Virus record (IMG/VR): IMGVR_UViG_3300010299_000025
Span: 1-33,899 of that record
Length of the DNA stretch: 33,899 nucleotides
Origin: a virus
Strand: one strand, 5' to 3'
A program made the translations under genes and the position numbers. Each line of letters begins with the position of its first letter. Within the stretch, counting starts at the first letter, position 1. The notes beneath the pieces are model-generated. The model worked only from the letters and a program-made list of their open reading frames with translations. It did no database searches and had not been told where the DNA came from. Of this stretch, positions 9,801-19,400 are shown piece by piece.

Positions 9801-12072
9801 AGACTTAACTTTCTCTGGAAAAAATTATCTAACTCCTCCTAAAGTAAAACTATTCAATAGTAGTAAGAATTCACTTGACGATTCTTTTAGTGCATTTTGC
9901 ACTCTAAAAGGAAATACTGTTGATCAAATTTCAATTTTAAATCCTGGAAGTGGATTAAGTAGATTTGGAAATAAAATAGTATTTACTGATAATTCTAATG
10001 GAGTAAAGATTCTAAGTGCATCTTCTGTTCAAGATACACCATCAAATTTTGTAATAACATTAACTGTTGAAACTCCTTTATCTGGATTTACAACTTCAAA
10101 TCCACCACCATTTAGTATTAATGATGAAATATTTGTTGAAAATCTTGGTACTAATTTTGACTCTTCAGATTATTCTTATAATACATTCAAAGTAATAGGA
10201 ATAGTTACTAATTTTAGTAGTCAAAATCAAACAACAATAACATATGAAGTTCCAAGAAGTGTTGGAAGTGTAATTTCATATGATAAAGCTTTTGTAATTA
10301 ATGCAAATGATCTTCCAAAAGCAAATGTTTTACTTACTCAAAGTTCATTTATTGCTGGAGAAGAAATTAATAGCGAAAAGACTATATCAAACAAAAAAGA
10401 TAGTTTAACAAAAAATATTGTAAAGATTGAAGATTTAAAATCAATAAAAGTTGGTAATAAAATAAAAGGTAATTTAAGTTCTTCTGAAGGTGAAGTTGTT
10501 AAGATTGATAATTACAATTCAAAATTTAATATTGATAATAGTGCTTCTGAGATATTTGGATGGAAAGAATCTAAAGGTAAACCCTCTTCAAATGAGCAAA
10601 CTTTATCAGATAATGATTACTATCAAAATTTTTCATATTCTTTGAGGAGTAAGTTACAACTTTCTGATTGGAATTCTCAAGTTTCAGATTTAAATCATAT
10701 TTCTGGATTTAAAAAGTTTAGTGATTTGCAGATAGAATCCGAATTTAATTCATCTGTAGTGGAATCCACTGCTTCTTCTGATGTAAATTTATCAATAAAT
10801 TCTTTTGGAGATATAACAACAAAAAATAACTTTGATCTAGTTTTAGAACTAGATATTGAAGATAATAATAATCAGTTCTCAGAACTATTGAAGTTTAAAT
10901 CGAGAAAACTTTCAGATTTTCTACTTTCAGAAGAAAATAGAGTTTTGCCAATAGATAATATTGCATCAAATTTCAATAATCAAGTAAAATTTGCTGAAAT
11001 TGTTGTGGATACTTTACCAACAATTAATACTGGAGGTATTGTTGCGAAATATTTTGTTTTCATAGAATCTACAGCTTCATTGTTTACAGATTTTGAACTT
11101 CCTACATTGGCAGAAGTTTTTATAACTAAAAAAAGTAATGATTTAGATGATGATAATACAAGTGTAATTGCATATTCATATTTTGAAGATATTGACTTAG
11201 GTACATTTACTGCTTCAATAAATCCTCAAAACCAAAATGAAATTTTATTGAAGTTTGTACCAAGGAGTGTTAATAATATTTTGTCTGCAAGAACTATAGT
11301 AGATTTTGTTCCTTTAAATTTAACTACAGAAACTGTACCATATGGTAATGTAAATAGTTTAGCAATTACTACATCATTTTCTGCAGAAAGTTCCCCAACT
11401 CAAAAGGAAGTTATATTATCTTCATTATCTGAGTGTCAATCTGGAACAGTTTATGTAGGAATTTCTTCATCTTCTGGTGTAATTCAAGAATTTAAAGAAC
11501 TTGGATTTAGATATGACGGTACAAATGTTGCATTTTCCGTATATGCCGAAAGTAGAAAATCAGATTTAGGCGATATTGCAGTATCTACTAGTGGTACTGA
11601 TTTAGTTCTTACATATGATGGAGTTCCTAATTTAGGTGTAACTTTATACGTTGACACAATTTTACTTGTAGAAACTGAAACTTCTCCAAATGAAATACAA
11701 AGCGACTTTGGATTGATACGTGGTGATTCATTACAATTTTCAGGAAGTAGTCAGATAGGTATAGCAACTGTTGGGGAAGAATACGCAGTTTCAAATTTCA
11801 TAATTGAAGTTGAAAAGACTGTTGGGAGTACAACAACAAGATCTCTCGCTCAATTAAATGCAGTTCATTATAATGTAAATTTGCCAACTAATAAATATTT
11901 GGCAAATATTACTTATAATGTTGTTGGAAATTTTGATGATTTAGATTTTGATCTAACTTTTGATCCAGGTTCAAATAATTACACTCTTTCTTACATTCCT
12001 TTTGAAAATGCGGCTTTTGATGTAAAGTTATCTCAAAAAAGTATATTAAGATCCACAAATCCATTATTGTAA
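3871..12072 (+). CDS. Giant virion protein in the gp7 position, with YHYH domain and GxGY repeats (2733 aa)
   Basis: This 8.2-kb gene follows gp6, where T4 has gene 7 (1032 aa). The N-terminal 230 residues (IPEFIFTDNPNFEEFLKQYY near the start, SKDFYRSKGTDESFEILFKVLFG at about 200-222) look like a conserved attachment region, so a gp7-like wedge role is likely by position. The rest is beta-rich and repetitive. GxGY-type repeats occur near residues 736, 776, 1105, 1144, 1388, 1908, 1984 and 2026. A YHYH-type domain lies at about 1215-1305: GWAYDGCPIYGPF, then NGRYCITPEYPNGVYAYF. Segments at about 98-122 and 345-368 carry an EIITYTG-type motif. A conserved block near 2195-2290 contains DNDYYQNFSYSL and HISGFKKFSDL. 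Codon use is extremely AT-rich. The product is probably a peripheral baseplate or adhesin-like extension of a wedge protein; direct homology of the whole chain to gp7 is not claimed. Confidence 0.85.
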   Translation: MNQDKKVIKISDVVENQIPEFIFTDNPNFEEFLKQYYISQEFQGGVVDLAENLIDYKNADSFDSSNLITKTTLSSDIDPFSETITVESTTGWPKTYGLLKINNEIITYTGITTNSFTGCVRGFSGIQSVSKENDPEFLVFSQSESDFHTSGDSVENLSNLFLIEFFKKTKSQFIPGFEDLNFDSRIDIPNFISKSKDFYRSKGTDESFEILFKVLFGEKVEVIKPKDFLFTPSDDKWIVVENFICDLVEGDPLKISGQTLFQSENDSGTILEASGSIYAISSFNVRENIFYKVSIFSGFSNNLSPRGSIFGEFKTTAKTYVVSDVSENSSTIPVVSTIGFDRSGKLVIGSSEITYTDKTSTEFLNCSGIVNSISNSTEIYSDNFVFSYEDGDINSIVKLRIVNTISNIDSSDLVLINEGDQINIKGLGSTRNSIFTDSLNYNVPSVISAGKVFPAEEDLGEFEEGININGFVKTKFPHYLKNDDDVEIFNSSRNIKIANAKVSNVNTSRSFIINNSSGLSEFINNEIKIRRIPFRSKSSLYPEVDKKFAVNVQNSYEDTDNYYLESNGFPDNDIKPYKKEYKFTVENENGLLSIISDSNNRSEHIFQNGDIVRVSNIVGVSTVLSNNVDYYIKRINVSSLKLSRSLLNVLKEDFVIPEVDIECTLTSKSLSGKQLTSSKSFKKIPKDIDYTRTEETTKPGSIGVLVNGVEIQNYKSLDKIYFGTLENILVLNSGSGYDLLNPPTFKIGIGSEVDTVSSIIPQLEGKVESIFVDDPGYDYVETPIVTISNGSNEEVKTEVRMKLISRELEFNAGNSDVVATLDTEEKFIFTEPHRLIVGDGVIYDSLSGTKIGIGTESSDGTLLDKSVYYVSSIGAGTSFRLAPTVKDAIDETNLIRLRTLGTGLQKFTSVKKVKVIDSVNLTDINPTLRYKKIVAKADDINKFDNIINIKNHGFLSGDEISYSFSNGSGLTNLSTSEFYYIIKIDNNSFKLSSTKDLESIVDFNLPDNDTVHLFEYSPIKVNIIGSLTVSGISEIGTPAVLTPVVRGSINEVLIESSKTDYNTSARTFLNFNVNPQIKVNDGKGAFLQPVIENGRITNVIILSQGENYFNSLDLEVIGSGSGAKLSPGIVNGKITSVKIVNKGIGYDSNTTIRIKNIGSGFSAIGEIKDYTLNEVDRYKTSILNRGIIVNDVYRPENNIYGVYKLTNTLKNLLGANDSKLHSPIIGWAYDGCPIYGPFAFENNDGTGNIIEMTSSYKKSKIQRITDVIEDFKFVENIGSLDKHNGRYCITPEYPNGVYAYFATSSFPFFIGDTYKFKPLQENFEFNFSQNLDFNKLDIIKYTLPYYVKDQLNYYDYFDYRPNPKKEEAIVLKTLSGDIDNVEVIDSGEGYSIGSKLTFDNDGTGGFGASAEITELSGVGITTINSNTKTVQNITFVSNNNIITGIATTAHNFKDDFFIKISGITDSNFKSLNGVKQINVNEFKTSLDENLDSESNTGIVTSIKIKDSIKIFDIDSEIKISDETATVIGFDYLNNRVNILRESSSPSSSIGSLVELKQNKFSFNESKSLDLPEKDVSYYFNSDLVSLGSDTSAGAGNTVNLEPLGAGVSQTKYIRTAGIWMPNNEFKSGESVSYSNNSAFSDVQSDQSLSSFSELYIVDFGNSVIGLTTIQNDLSGLLYYTDKGTGRLHKLNTNRTVISGQAIFNETVVSTASSHGLDVGDEVSLKVISGLTTTYTTTYNQSDAKLQIDGQNNPEINVYRNQKVVFDTSTDTFLSGSNAEFKLYTDSEYKNEYIGTGTSGVEVVVGVGSLTLNVTDTTLSTLYYNFESDTKKVFDDKTVTNNNRINILESLYNVTSGIVTNTNQTFTINLPSSPEEDNYNSSDSNKLSYTVKKSDVLGPISKIKLTSKGVDYKKIPSIKSIEGDGKSAVLVPTTKNIGRVSEIGPISINVCPSDKTLVPESNSYSVLYLKNNYEVSSIDLTFSGKNYLTPPKVKLFNSSKNSLDDSFSAFCTLKGNTVDQISILNPGSGLSRFGNKIVFTDNSNGVKILSASSVQDTPSNFVITLTVETPLSGFTTSNPPPFSINDEIFVENLGTNFDSSDYSYNTFKVIGIVTNFSSQNQTTITYEVPRSVGSVISYDKAFVINANDLPKANVLLTQSSFIAGEEINSEKTISNKKDSLTKNIVKIEDLKSIKVGNKIKGNLSSSEGEVVKIDNYNSKFNIDNSASEIFGWKESKGKPSSNEQTLSDNDYYQNFSYSLRSKLQLSDWNSQVSDLNHISGFKKFSDLQIESEFNSSVVESTASSDVNLSINSFGDITTKNNFDLVLELDIEDNNNQFSELLKFKSRKLSDFLLSEENRVLPIDNIASNFNNQVKFAEIVVDTLPTINTGGIVAKYFVFIESTASLFTDFELPTLAEVFITKKSNDLDDDNTSVIAYSYFEDIDLGTFTASINPQNQNEILLKFVPRSVNNILSARTIVDFVPLNLTTETVPYGNVNSLAITTSFSAESSPTQKEVILSSLSECQSGTVYVGISSSSGVIQEFKELGFRYDGTNVAFSVYAESRKSDLGDIAVSTSGTDLVLTYDGVPNLGVTLYVDTILLVETETSPNEIQSDFGLIRGDSLQFSGSSQIGIATVGEEYAVSNFIIEVEKTVGSTTTRSLAQLNAVHYNVNLPTNKYLANITYNVVGNFDDLDFDLTFDPGSNNYTLSYIPFENAAFDVKLSQKSILRSTNPLL

Positions 12073-12078
12073 AATAAA

Positions 12079-14787
12079 ATGCCAATATCAGGTTCTACAA
12101 ATTCAATTTTTGTGCCAACTAGTTTTGGTACTAATGCTTTTAATTTAAAGTCAAAAGGTGATTCAATTTTTTTTAAAATTTTTGATGGGTCAAGTATAGA
12201 AACTGTAGATTTAAATAGAGATAAAATAACTATTAAAAATCACTTTTTTAAAACGGGTGAAAAATTAACATATAGAATTGAGGAAGGTGGAGAAAAAATA
12301 GGAATTTCTCCATCAAGTCCTGGAAATACTTTATCAACTACATTTTTACCAGATGAAGTATATCCTTTAGTTATTGATTCTGATAATATAAGTCTTGCTT
12401 TTAGCCCTTCATTAGCAGAATCAGGTCAAGTTATAGATTTAACTTCTGTCGGAATTGGTACATTTCAATCTTTAGAAGTTGAAAAGCAAAATACAAAGTG
12501 TTTGATTTCAATTGATAATATAATTCAATCTCCAGTTTCTGTTGCTGCTACCGTTGGTATATTAGATTTTACTTCAAGTAGTTTGACTTTAGATAGTTTA
12601 GATAATATAAAAATTGGAACAACTCTCAGAGTATCCAATGAATTAGTAAAAGTGACAAGAATTATTTTTGAAGATAGCAGAGTAAGTATATTGAGAGGTG
12701 AACAATATTTGGGAACAGAAAAGGAAGATTTTACACCTTCAACTACAATGGCTGAAGTAATGTCTGGACAATATAATATTGTTAAAGATGTTATTTATTT
12801 TACAGATGCTCCATTTGAAGGAATTAGATTGAAGTTTGATATACCTACTTCAGATTTGAATTACGAAAATAATTCTTTTAATTTATTTGATAGTGGAATA
12901 GAAACTGGATCTTTAATATCAATATCATCACAAAATCCTCCAGATGGTTTAGAGAAATCTACTAGATTCTTTGCTATTAAAAACTTCGAAAATAATTTTA
13001 GTTTTGCTGAAACATTTACAAAAGCAATATCTGGAGAAAAAATAGAATTTCAAAATTTAGGTGGAATTGATCCAACATCAAAAGTTGAAGATATTGAGTT
13101 AACTTTCATAGATATTTCTGGTGGTAGCAGTTTTTCTGGTAGAGCTTTTCTTAGGAGTGATTATAGTGGAAATGCAGTATTTGATGATTTTTCTGAGGAG
13201 TTTAATGGTATAACAACTTCTTTCGAATTGAAGGAATCTGGAATATCGACTGTTGGTATAAAATCTGAAAATGGTATTGTATTAATTAATAATTTATTTC
13301 AATTTCCAGGTTTTGATGAATCATTTAGTTTTGATGATGATTCTGGATCTTCAACTAATATAGTTTTCACAGGAATATCTTCAGCAAATGGATTTACTAC
13401 TAGTAAAGATTACGATGTTAACATAAGAGGTCTTCCTAGAAATGGTATAATAGTTGCATATGGAACAAGCAATGGAACTAACTATCAACCTCAAAGATCA
13501 GCAGTTTTATCTGTTACTGGAGTAATTGAAGATGCAAATGGAAATTTTATTGTTGATTCTGATAATATTGGAATTGCTTTTAGTGGATCAGGTTATAGAG
13601 ATGTTCCAGGTTCTACAACTTCGATATTCTTTGAAGACAAGTTTGGTAATAGAATTTCAGGAATTGGTACAGCAATAATTGAAAATGGAAATGTAACTAG
13701 TGTTTCTATGTCAGTAGGATCAACATTTACAACATTAGAAGATGAACCAATTGTAAAAATAGATCCGCCAATACCATATTCAAATCTTGAATTTTCTGGA
13801 TCTACAAATGGAGTCGGTGCTAGAGTATCATTAAAGATAAATGATGATGGAACAATATCAAATTTAATTCTTACTAATCCAGGATATGGATATACAGTTG
13901 GAGAAGTTCTTACAATTCCATCTATTGTAGGGACATCTACTCAAATTTCTTCTGAAGAAATAGAGTTTACAGTCGAAAGAGTTGAAAAGGATAAATTTTC
14001 AGCTTGGAATATTGGTATACTAAGAAAATTAGATGATTTAGGACCACTTTCAAATGGAGTAAGAAGAACTTTTAATATAAAGGAAAATGGAGAACTTTTA
14101 AGTTTGGAATCTAGTCCAGGTTCAGATATAGAGATTTCTCAAAATGTTTTAGTGTTTGTAAATGATGTTTTACAAATACCTAATGATTCATATTCATTTG
14201 AAGGAGGAACTCAAATTATATTCTCTGAAGCACCTCCTGAAGGAAGTACTATAAAAATATATTTTTATGCTGGTAGTGAAAACGATACCTCTATTGTCAA
14301 TGTAATTCCCCCTATAGAAATTGGAGATAACGTTAAAGTTAAGAAAAATTTTGAAGAAAATCCACAAACTCAGCTCAAAAGAACTGTCAAGAGAATCATA
14401 TCTTCTGACATTTTAAAAACTGAAATTTATAGTGATAAAGGACTTTCTTTCGACGCTGCTACGTTTAGACCAGTAGACTTAACCCCTCAAAAAAGAGATA
14501 TATTAGTTGGTGGAGAAAAAATAAGTAAATCTAGGGAATCTTTAAATTCTAAAATTGATATTTTTGAACTACAAGTTATTACAACTGGAACTTTTGTAGG
14601 TGTTAATACAAATACTGTAGGAATTGATACAACTTCAATTGAGATTGGAGATTATATAGAATCTGTTTATACTGGAATTGGTATAACAATATCATCAATT
14701 TCTACTGGTGAAGTTGGTCTTTCTACTAATTCTAATTCCGATCCTGGAACTAATACAGTAAATTGTTCTATATTTAGAAAACTCTGA
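12079..14787 (+). CDS. Virion structural protein, baseplate-associated (902 aa)
   Basis: This 902-residue beta-rich protein lies between the giant gp7-position protein and gp8, six bases after the former. I do not recognise a T4 counterpart. It shares short modules with its neighbours: an ELVKVTRI...VSILRGEQYLGT segment at about 178-215 resembles the EIITYTG...RG motif of the giant protein, and GxGY-type turns occur at 503-506 (GSGY) and 602-605 (GYGY). It has no signal peptide or membrane segment. Composition is rich in Ser, Gly, Asn, Ile and acidic residues, like a tail fibre or baseplate spike. A role as a peripheral baseplate or fibre component is inferred from position and repeats; it could also be a split-off part of a larger ancestral structural protein. 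Confidence 0.75.
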   Translation: MPISGSTNSIFVPTSFGTNAFNLKSKGDSIFFKIFDGSSIETVDLNRDKITIKNHFFKTGEKLTYRIEEGGEKIGISPSSPGNTLSTTFLPDEVYPLVIDSDNISLAFSPSLAESGQVIDLTSVGIGTFQSLEVEKQNTKCLISIDNIIQSPVSVAATVGILDFTSSSLTLDSLDNIKIGTTLRVSNELVKVTRIIFEDSRVSILRGEQYLGTEKEDFTPSTTMAEVMSGQYNIVKDVIYFTDAPFEGIRLKFDIPTSDLNYENNSFNLFDSGIETGSLISISSQNPPDGLEKSTRFFAIKNFENNFSFAETFTKAISGEKIEFQNLGGIDPTSKVEDIELTFIDISGGSSFSGRAFLRSDYSGNAVFDDFSEEFNGITTSFELKESGISTVGIKSENGIVLINNLFQFPGFDESFSFDDDSGSSTNIVFTGISSANGFTTSKDYDVNIRGLPRNGIIVAYGTSNGTNYQPQRSAVLSVTGVIEDANGNFIVDSDNIGIAFSGSGYRDVPGSTTSIFFEDKFGNRISGIGTAIIENGNVTSVSMSVGSTFTTLEDEPIVKIDPPIPYSNLEFSGSTNGVGARVSLKINDDGTISNLILTNPGYGYTVGEVLTIPSIVGTSTQISSEEIEFTVERVEKDKFSAWNIGILRKLDDLGPLSNGVRRTFNIKENGELLSLESSPGSDIEISQNVLVFVNDVLQIPNDSYSFEGGTQIIFSEAPPEGSTIKIYFYAGSENDTSIVNVIPPIEIGDNVKVKKNFEENPQTQLKRTVKRIISSDILKTEIYSDKGLSFDAATFRPVDLTPQKRDILVGGEKISKSRESLNSKIDIFELQVITTGTFVGVNTNTVGIDTTSIEIGDYIESVYTGIGITISSISTGEVGLSTNSNSDPGTNTVNCSIFRKL

Positions 14788-14812
14788 TTAAAGTACAATA
14801 GCATAAAAAATT

Positions 14813-14820
14813 GATAAATA
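14813..14820 (+). promoter_or_regulatory. T4-type late promoter before gp8 (GATAAATA)
   Basis: GATAAATA matches seven of eight positions of TATAAATA. It lies in a 54-base gap, one of the few true gaps in the baseplate cluster, with its last base 21 bases before the gp8 ATG. This supports an internal late promoter that adds transcripts for gp8 and the genes after it. Confidence 0.65.
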
Positions 14821-14841
14821 GGGATAAACTAGAATTTTAAA

Positions 14842-16401
14842 ATGCCAGCAATTATAACAGATAATTTAAAGATTCAAAATTGTTCTAATTTTGTTTCTCA
14901 AATTGCAGGTTCTGATAGCAATTACTACATCTCTATTGGTATTGCTAATCCTGATTTTTACTTTTCAGATTTTGACACAAATCCACCAGCACCTATAGAT
15001 AATACAACTTATTTAAATTTCTATAGAGATAATATTCTTGGAGTCAAAAAAATAACAGCATCAGATGTAATTAGAGTTGTTCCAAAAGTTGAATGGAAAA
15101 GAGGAACTACTTATGATCTTTATAGACACGATTATAGCGTAAACAATACTACTAAAGTAACTGGTTTTAGCAGTTTATATGATAGTAATTTTTATGTTGT
15201 AAATGATTTTAAAGTTTATCTCTGCTTGAATAACGGTGCTTCATCTTCTAATAGTATGAAGGGAGTTCCTTCTACTATAGCTCCAGTTCAAACTGATACA
15301 GCAGACTTAACAGACAAAGGAGATGGATATGTATGGAAGTACCTATACACAATTAGTCCTGGAGATTTTTTAAAGTATGATTCAACTAATTTCATTTCAG
15401 TTCCAAATAATTGGTTAACTTCTTCAGATGCTGCAATTGTTTCCGTTAGAGAGAGTGCCACAGATGGTGAAATAAAAACTATTTTAATTGAAAGGGCAGC
15501 AAAATATAATATTACATCAAATACTGTAACCTGTAACATTGAAGGAGATGGTACTGGAGGAACTGCATCAGTAACTTTTGATAGTCTTGGAAATCCAAAT
15601 AAAGTTCAAGTTTTAACCGGAGGTTCTGGATACACATTTGCAACTTTAAATTTAGACGCTGTAGTTTCTCCAATCGATACTAATAATAAAGCAATATTTA
15701 ATGTTATTATTCCTCCAGAAGGTGGACACGGTGCTGATATATACAGAGAGTTAGGGGCAAATAGAGTTTTAATTTATTCTAGAATAGAAAACTCATCAAC
15801 AAATCCAGACTTTATTGAAAATAATCAATTTGCATCAGTTGGAATAATAAAGGATGTTAAGAGTTATAAAAGTTCTTCACTTTTCACATCAGATACTGGA
15901 TCAGGTGTATATGGTATATCACTCAACACTTCAGAACAACTTACACCCGATGCTCTTATAGAGCAATCATCATCTGGTGGAACTGCTAGAGGATCTTTGG
16001 TCACTAGTAAGTTTTATGGTACTGAAAATATAACTATAGTAAAATATTCTCAAACTAGAGATTATTATACTGATTCTTATAGTGAAGGAAATGTTGTAAA
16101 TATATTTGACCCGTTTATAGTAAATCCAAATTTTTCGGGGTTAAATAATTCTTCAGTATATAAATTTATAGAATTTGATTCTTCTAATCCAGTAACAATT
16201 AATAATAATAGTTACAATGTTTCATCTAGTTTCAATGGAGATGAAATTAATTCAGAATCTCTTGGTCAAGAATTTACATCAGGCATATCAAAACCTGACA
16301 TAAATACAAAGAGTGGTGATATTTTGTACGTAGATAATCGAGTACCTGTAAATAGATCACCAGATCAAAGAGAAGACATTAAAATTATTATAGAGTTCTA
16401 A
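14842..16401 (+). CDS. gp8: Baseplate wedge protein gp8
   Basis: The 519-residue product carries motifs I associate with gp8 of T4-like marine phages: an N-terminal YYISIGIANPDFY-type segment, TTYDLYRHDYS near residue 90, FYVVNDFKVYLCLNNG near 115, and GYVWKYLYTI at 162-171. T4 gp8 is 334 aa and forms a dimer at the outer part of each wedge, touching gp7 and gp10. The marine form is longer; the extra part includes a GGSGY turn at 260-264 after an EGDGTGG stretch, the same repeat type as in the giant protein and gp14. A late promoter lies just upstream, and the next gene starts two bases after the stop. Confidence 0.85.
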   Translation: MPAIITDNLKIQNCSNFVSQIAGSDSNYYISIGIANPDFYFSDFDTNPPAPIDNTTYLNFYRDNILGVKKITASDVIRVVPKVEWKRGTTYDLYRHDYSVNNTTKVTGFSSLYDSNFYVVNDFKVYLCLNNGASSSNSMKGVPSTIAPVQTDTADLTDKGDGYVWKYLYTISPGDFLKYDSTNFISVPNNWLTSSDAAIVSVRESATDGEIKTILIERAAKYNITSNTVTCNIEGDGTGGTASVTFDSLGNPNKVQVLTGGSGYTFATLNLDAVVSPIDTNNKAIFNVIIPPEGGHGADIYRELGANRVLIYSRIENSSTNPDFIENNQFASVGIIKDVKSYKSSSLFTSDTGSGVYGISLNTSEQLTPDALIEQSSSGGTARGSLVTSKFYGTENITIVKYSQTRDYYTDSYSEGNVVNIFDPFIVNPNFSGLNNSSVYKFIEFDSSNPVTINNNSYNVSSSFNGDEINSESLGQEFTSGISKPDINTKSGDILYVDNRVPVNRSPDQREDIKIIIEF

Positions 16402-16403
16402 AA

Positions 16404-19400
16404 ATGTCACAAAGCACAAATTTAAATGTCAATCCATATTATGACGATTTTGATTCCCAGAAAAACTACTATAAAGTACTTTTTAAACCTGGAGTAACAG
16501 TTCAGGCTAGAGAACTTACAACTCTACAGTCTATTTTACAAGATCAAATTGAAAAGTTTGGTAGTAGTTTTTATGCAAATGGTGGTATTGTAATTCCAGG
16601 AAACTTTGCTTATGACGGAACTTTTACTTGTGTTGAAGTAGAATCTACGTACAAAGGAGTTGATGTAGAAACATATTTTAATTCTTTAATTGGAAAAATT
16701 GTAAAAGGTAAAAATACAGGAATTACTGCAAAAATAGAAAGTGTTTTATCTAGAAATAATTCTATAAGAGATACAACAACTTTATATGTTAAGTATCAAA
16801 ATTCTTCCTCAGAGGACTTTTCTACAGAAATTTTTGAAAATGGTGAGGAATTATCAGTAACTTCTAATGTATCAATAGGAAATACTTTAATTGAATCTGG
16901 ACAGGATGTTTTTAGAGTAATTTCTCCACTTGATAGAAGTGCTTGTTCTGTTGGTTCTGCTGCAAAAATTGAGTCTGGAGTTTACTTTGTAAGGGGATTC
17001 TTCGTAGATATAGACTCAGACTTAATTATACTTGATCAATATACTAATACTCCTTCATATAGAGTTGGATTAAAGATAACTGAAAGCATTGTAGATGCTA
17101 ATGATGATTCTTCACTATTTGATAATGCTCAAGGATTTTCAAATTTTGCTGCACCAGGGGCAGATAGATTTAAAATATCCTTAACTTTAACTAAAAAAGA
17201 ACCTGATAATTTCGTTGATAATGATTTTATAGAACTATTTAAAGTTGAGAATGGTATAGTTAAAAAGATCAAGCAAAATGATAAATTTTCATTTATAAAT
17301 GAAATTTTAGCAAGAAGAACTTTTGATGAATCTGGAAATTATTATGTTTCTCCTTTTGAAGTAGAATCTTTTGAATCTTTAAATGATAGATTAGGAAATC
17401 AAGGATTATATTTAAGTAATGAAAAAACTCCTGATGGATCTACTCCGTCAGATGACTTAGCGGTATTGAAAGTATCTCCAGGAAAAGCTTATGTAAAGGG
17501 ATTTGAAATATCAACTTCAGATGAGATTTTAGATTTACCAAAACCAAGAAATACTAAAGAAGTAGAATCTTCATCTAGCAATTTTTATGCTGCTAATTTA
17601 ATTAAAGTTAATAATGTTCAAAGTTTACCTAAAATAGGTCTAACCACTGATTTTACAGTATCTCTTTATGATACTAGATTGGATGGTTCTGCTTCAGTTT
17701 CAGCAGGAACTACAATTGGACTTGCAAAAATATATGATTTTGAATCTGACAATACTTCTTATGTAGATGCATCAAGTCAATCTAACTTGTACCTATTTGA
17801 CATTCAGACATACACAAACTTGACTTTGAGTAGTTCGGTAAGTGCAGGAATGGGAGAGTATATTCAGGGACAATATAGCAACGCCTCAGGATATGTTCAA
17901 TCTGGTTCTGGTGGTAATTTATCTTTATATCAAGTTTCTGGTGAATTTCTAGATAATGAACCTTTAATAATTTCAGGTATTTCTACAAATACAACTATCA
18001 CTGAAATTGAAGATTACTCTATACAAGATGTAAAATCTTTTGGATTTGGTGATGATTTTGCTGCAGATACACTTTTATCTAAAGAATTATTAATTGATGG
18101 TCCGTTTGATTTTGAATCATCTGCAGGGGTTGCTACAATTACTAGATTCGATGGAAGTGCATTTGCTACTGGATTTAAAGTTAATGATATTGTAAAATAT
18201 TCTAGAACTGGTGGAGCTAACGAACCAAGATTTGCTAGAATTACTAGCATCAATTCTTCTTTAACTGGAATTGGAGTTACTGATGTAGCTAATGTTTCAA
18301 ATGTTTGCACTGGAGATATTGACAGCACTACAACTCTACAAACTATTAAAATAATTAGACCAGAAGTTATAAACTTCGAGGATTCTTCATTATATTCAAG
18401 ACTGAATAATACTAATATTTCAGAAATTAGTTTCTTAAATTCCAGTATTTTTATTAAGAAGTATTACGATGGTCAAACTATTTCTGGCAATTCTATCACA
18501 CTTCCATCTCTACTCAATACAGATTTTGTCTATGCAGCTTTTGACGAGGAGAGATATAGTCTAGTAGACGACTCTGGTAATGGTGTAAATTTATCTTCTG
18601 CAACATTTAATATTACAAATGGCGGAAAAGATGCAGAATTTACAGGATTAAGCGTAGCAACTGCTTCTTCAGCAAAAATAATAACTACTCAAATTAAATC
18701 AAATATTTCACAAAAATTCAAAAAACTGCAAAAAGCACAGTCAGTTGTACTAAACAGAACAAAATATAGTCCTACTAGAAATGGTGGATTAACTAATTCT
18801 ACTGTATATGGAACTAGAGTTGAAGATAATGAAATAAGTTTAAATTATGCAGATATAGTTGAAGTTCACGGAGTATACCAATCTTCAACTACATCAGATC
18901 CAGAGTTACCTTCTATTACATTTTCTGGTGCGAATTCTAGTAATTTTAAACTAGGAGAAGTTTTAATAGGAAAAACTTCTGGTGCTGTTGCAGTTTATGT
19001 AGAGCAAAACTCAAATAGTAAAATTTCTTTCGTTTATAAGTCAAATAACAAGTTTATTGTAAGTGAAGTTGTTGAATTTCAAGATTCTTCACAAAATGCA
19101 ACAGTATTAACTGTAAATGAAGGTGAAGAAAATATAATTTCAGACTTTATCTTAGATAACGGTCAAAGAAAGCAGTTTTATGATTTTGGTAGGTTAGTAA
19201 GAAAAGAATCTACAAAAGAACCTTCTTCTAGATTGAAAATTGTATTTGATTATTTTAAATTTGAATCAACAGATTCTGGAGACTTAGTTGGAGCAAATAG
19301 TTATCAAGAATTTTTAGATAAAGATAAAATTCCATTCTTTAATGGTTTGAGAAACTCTGACTCGATTGATATTAGGCCAAGAGTATCTGATTATAATACT

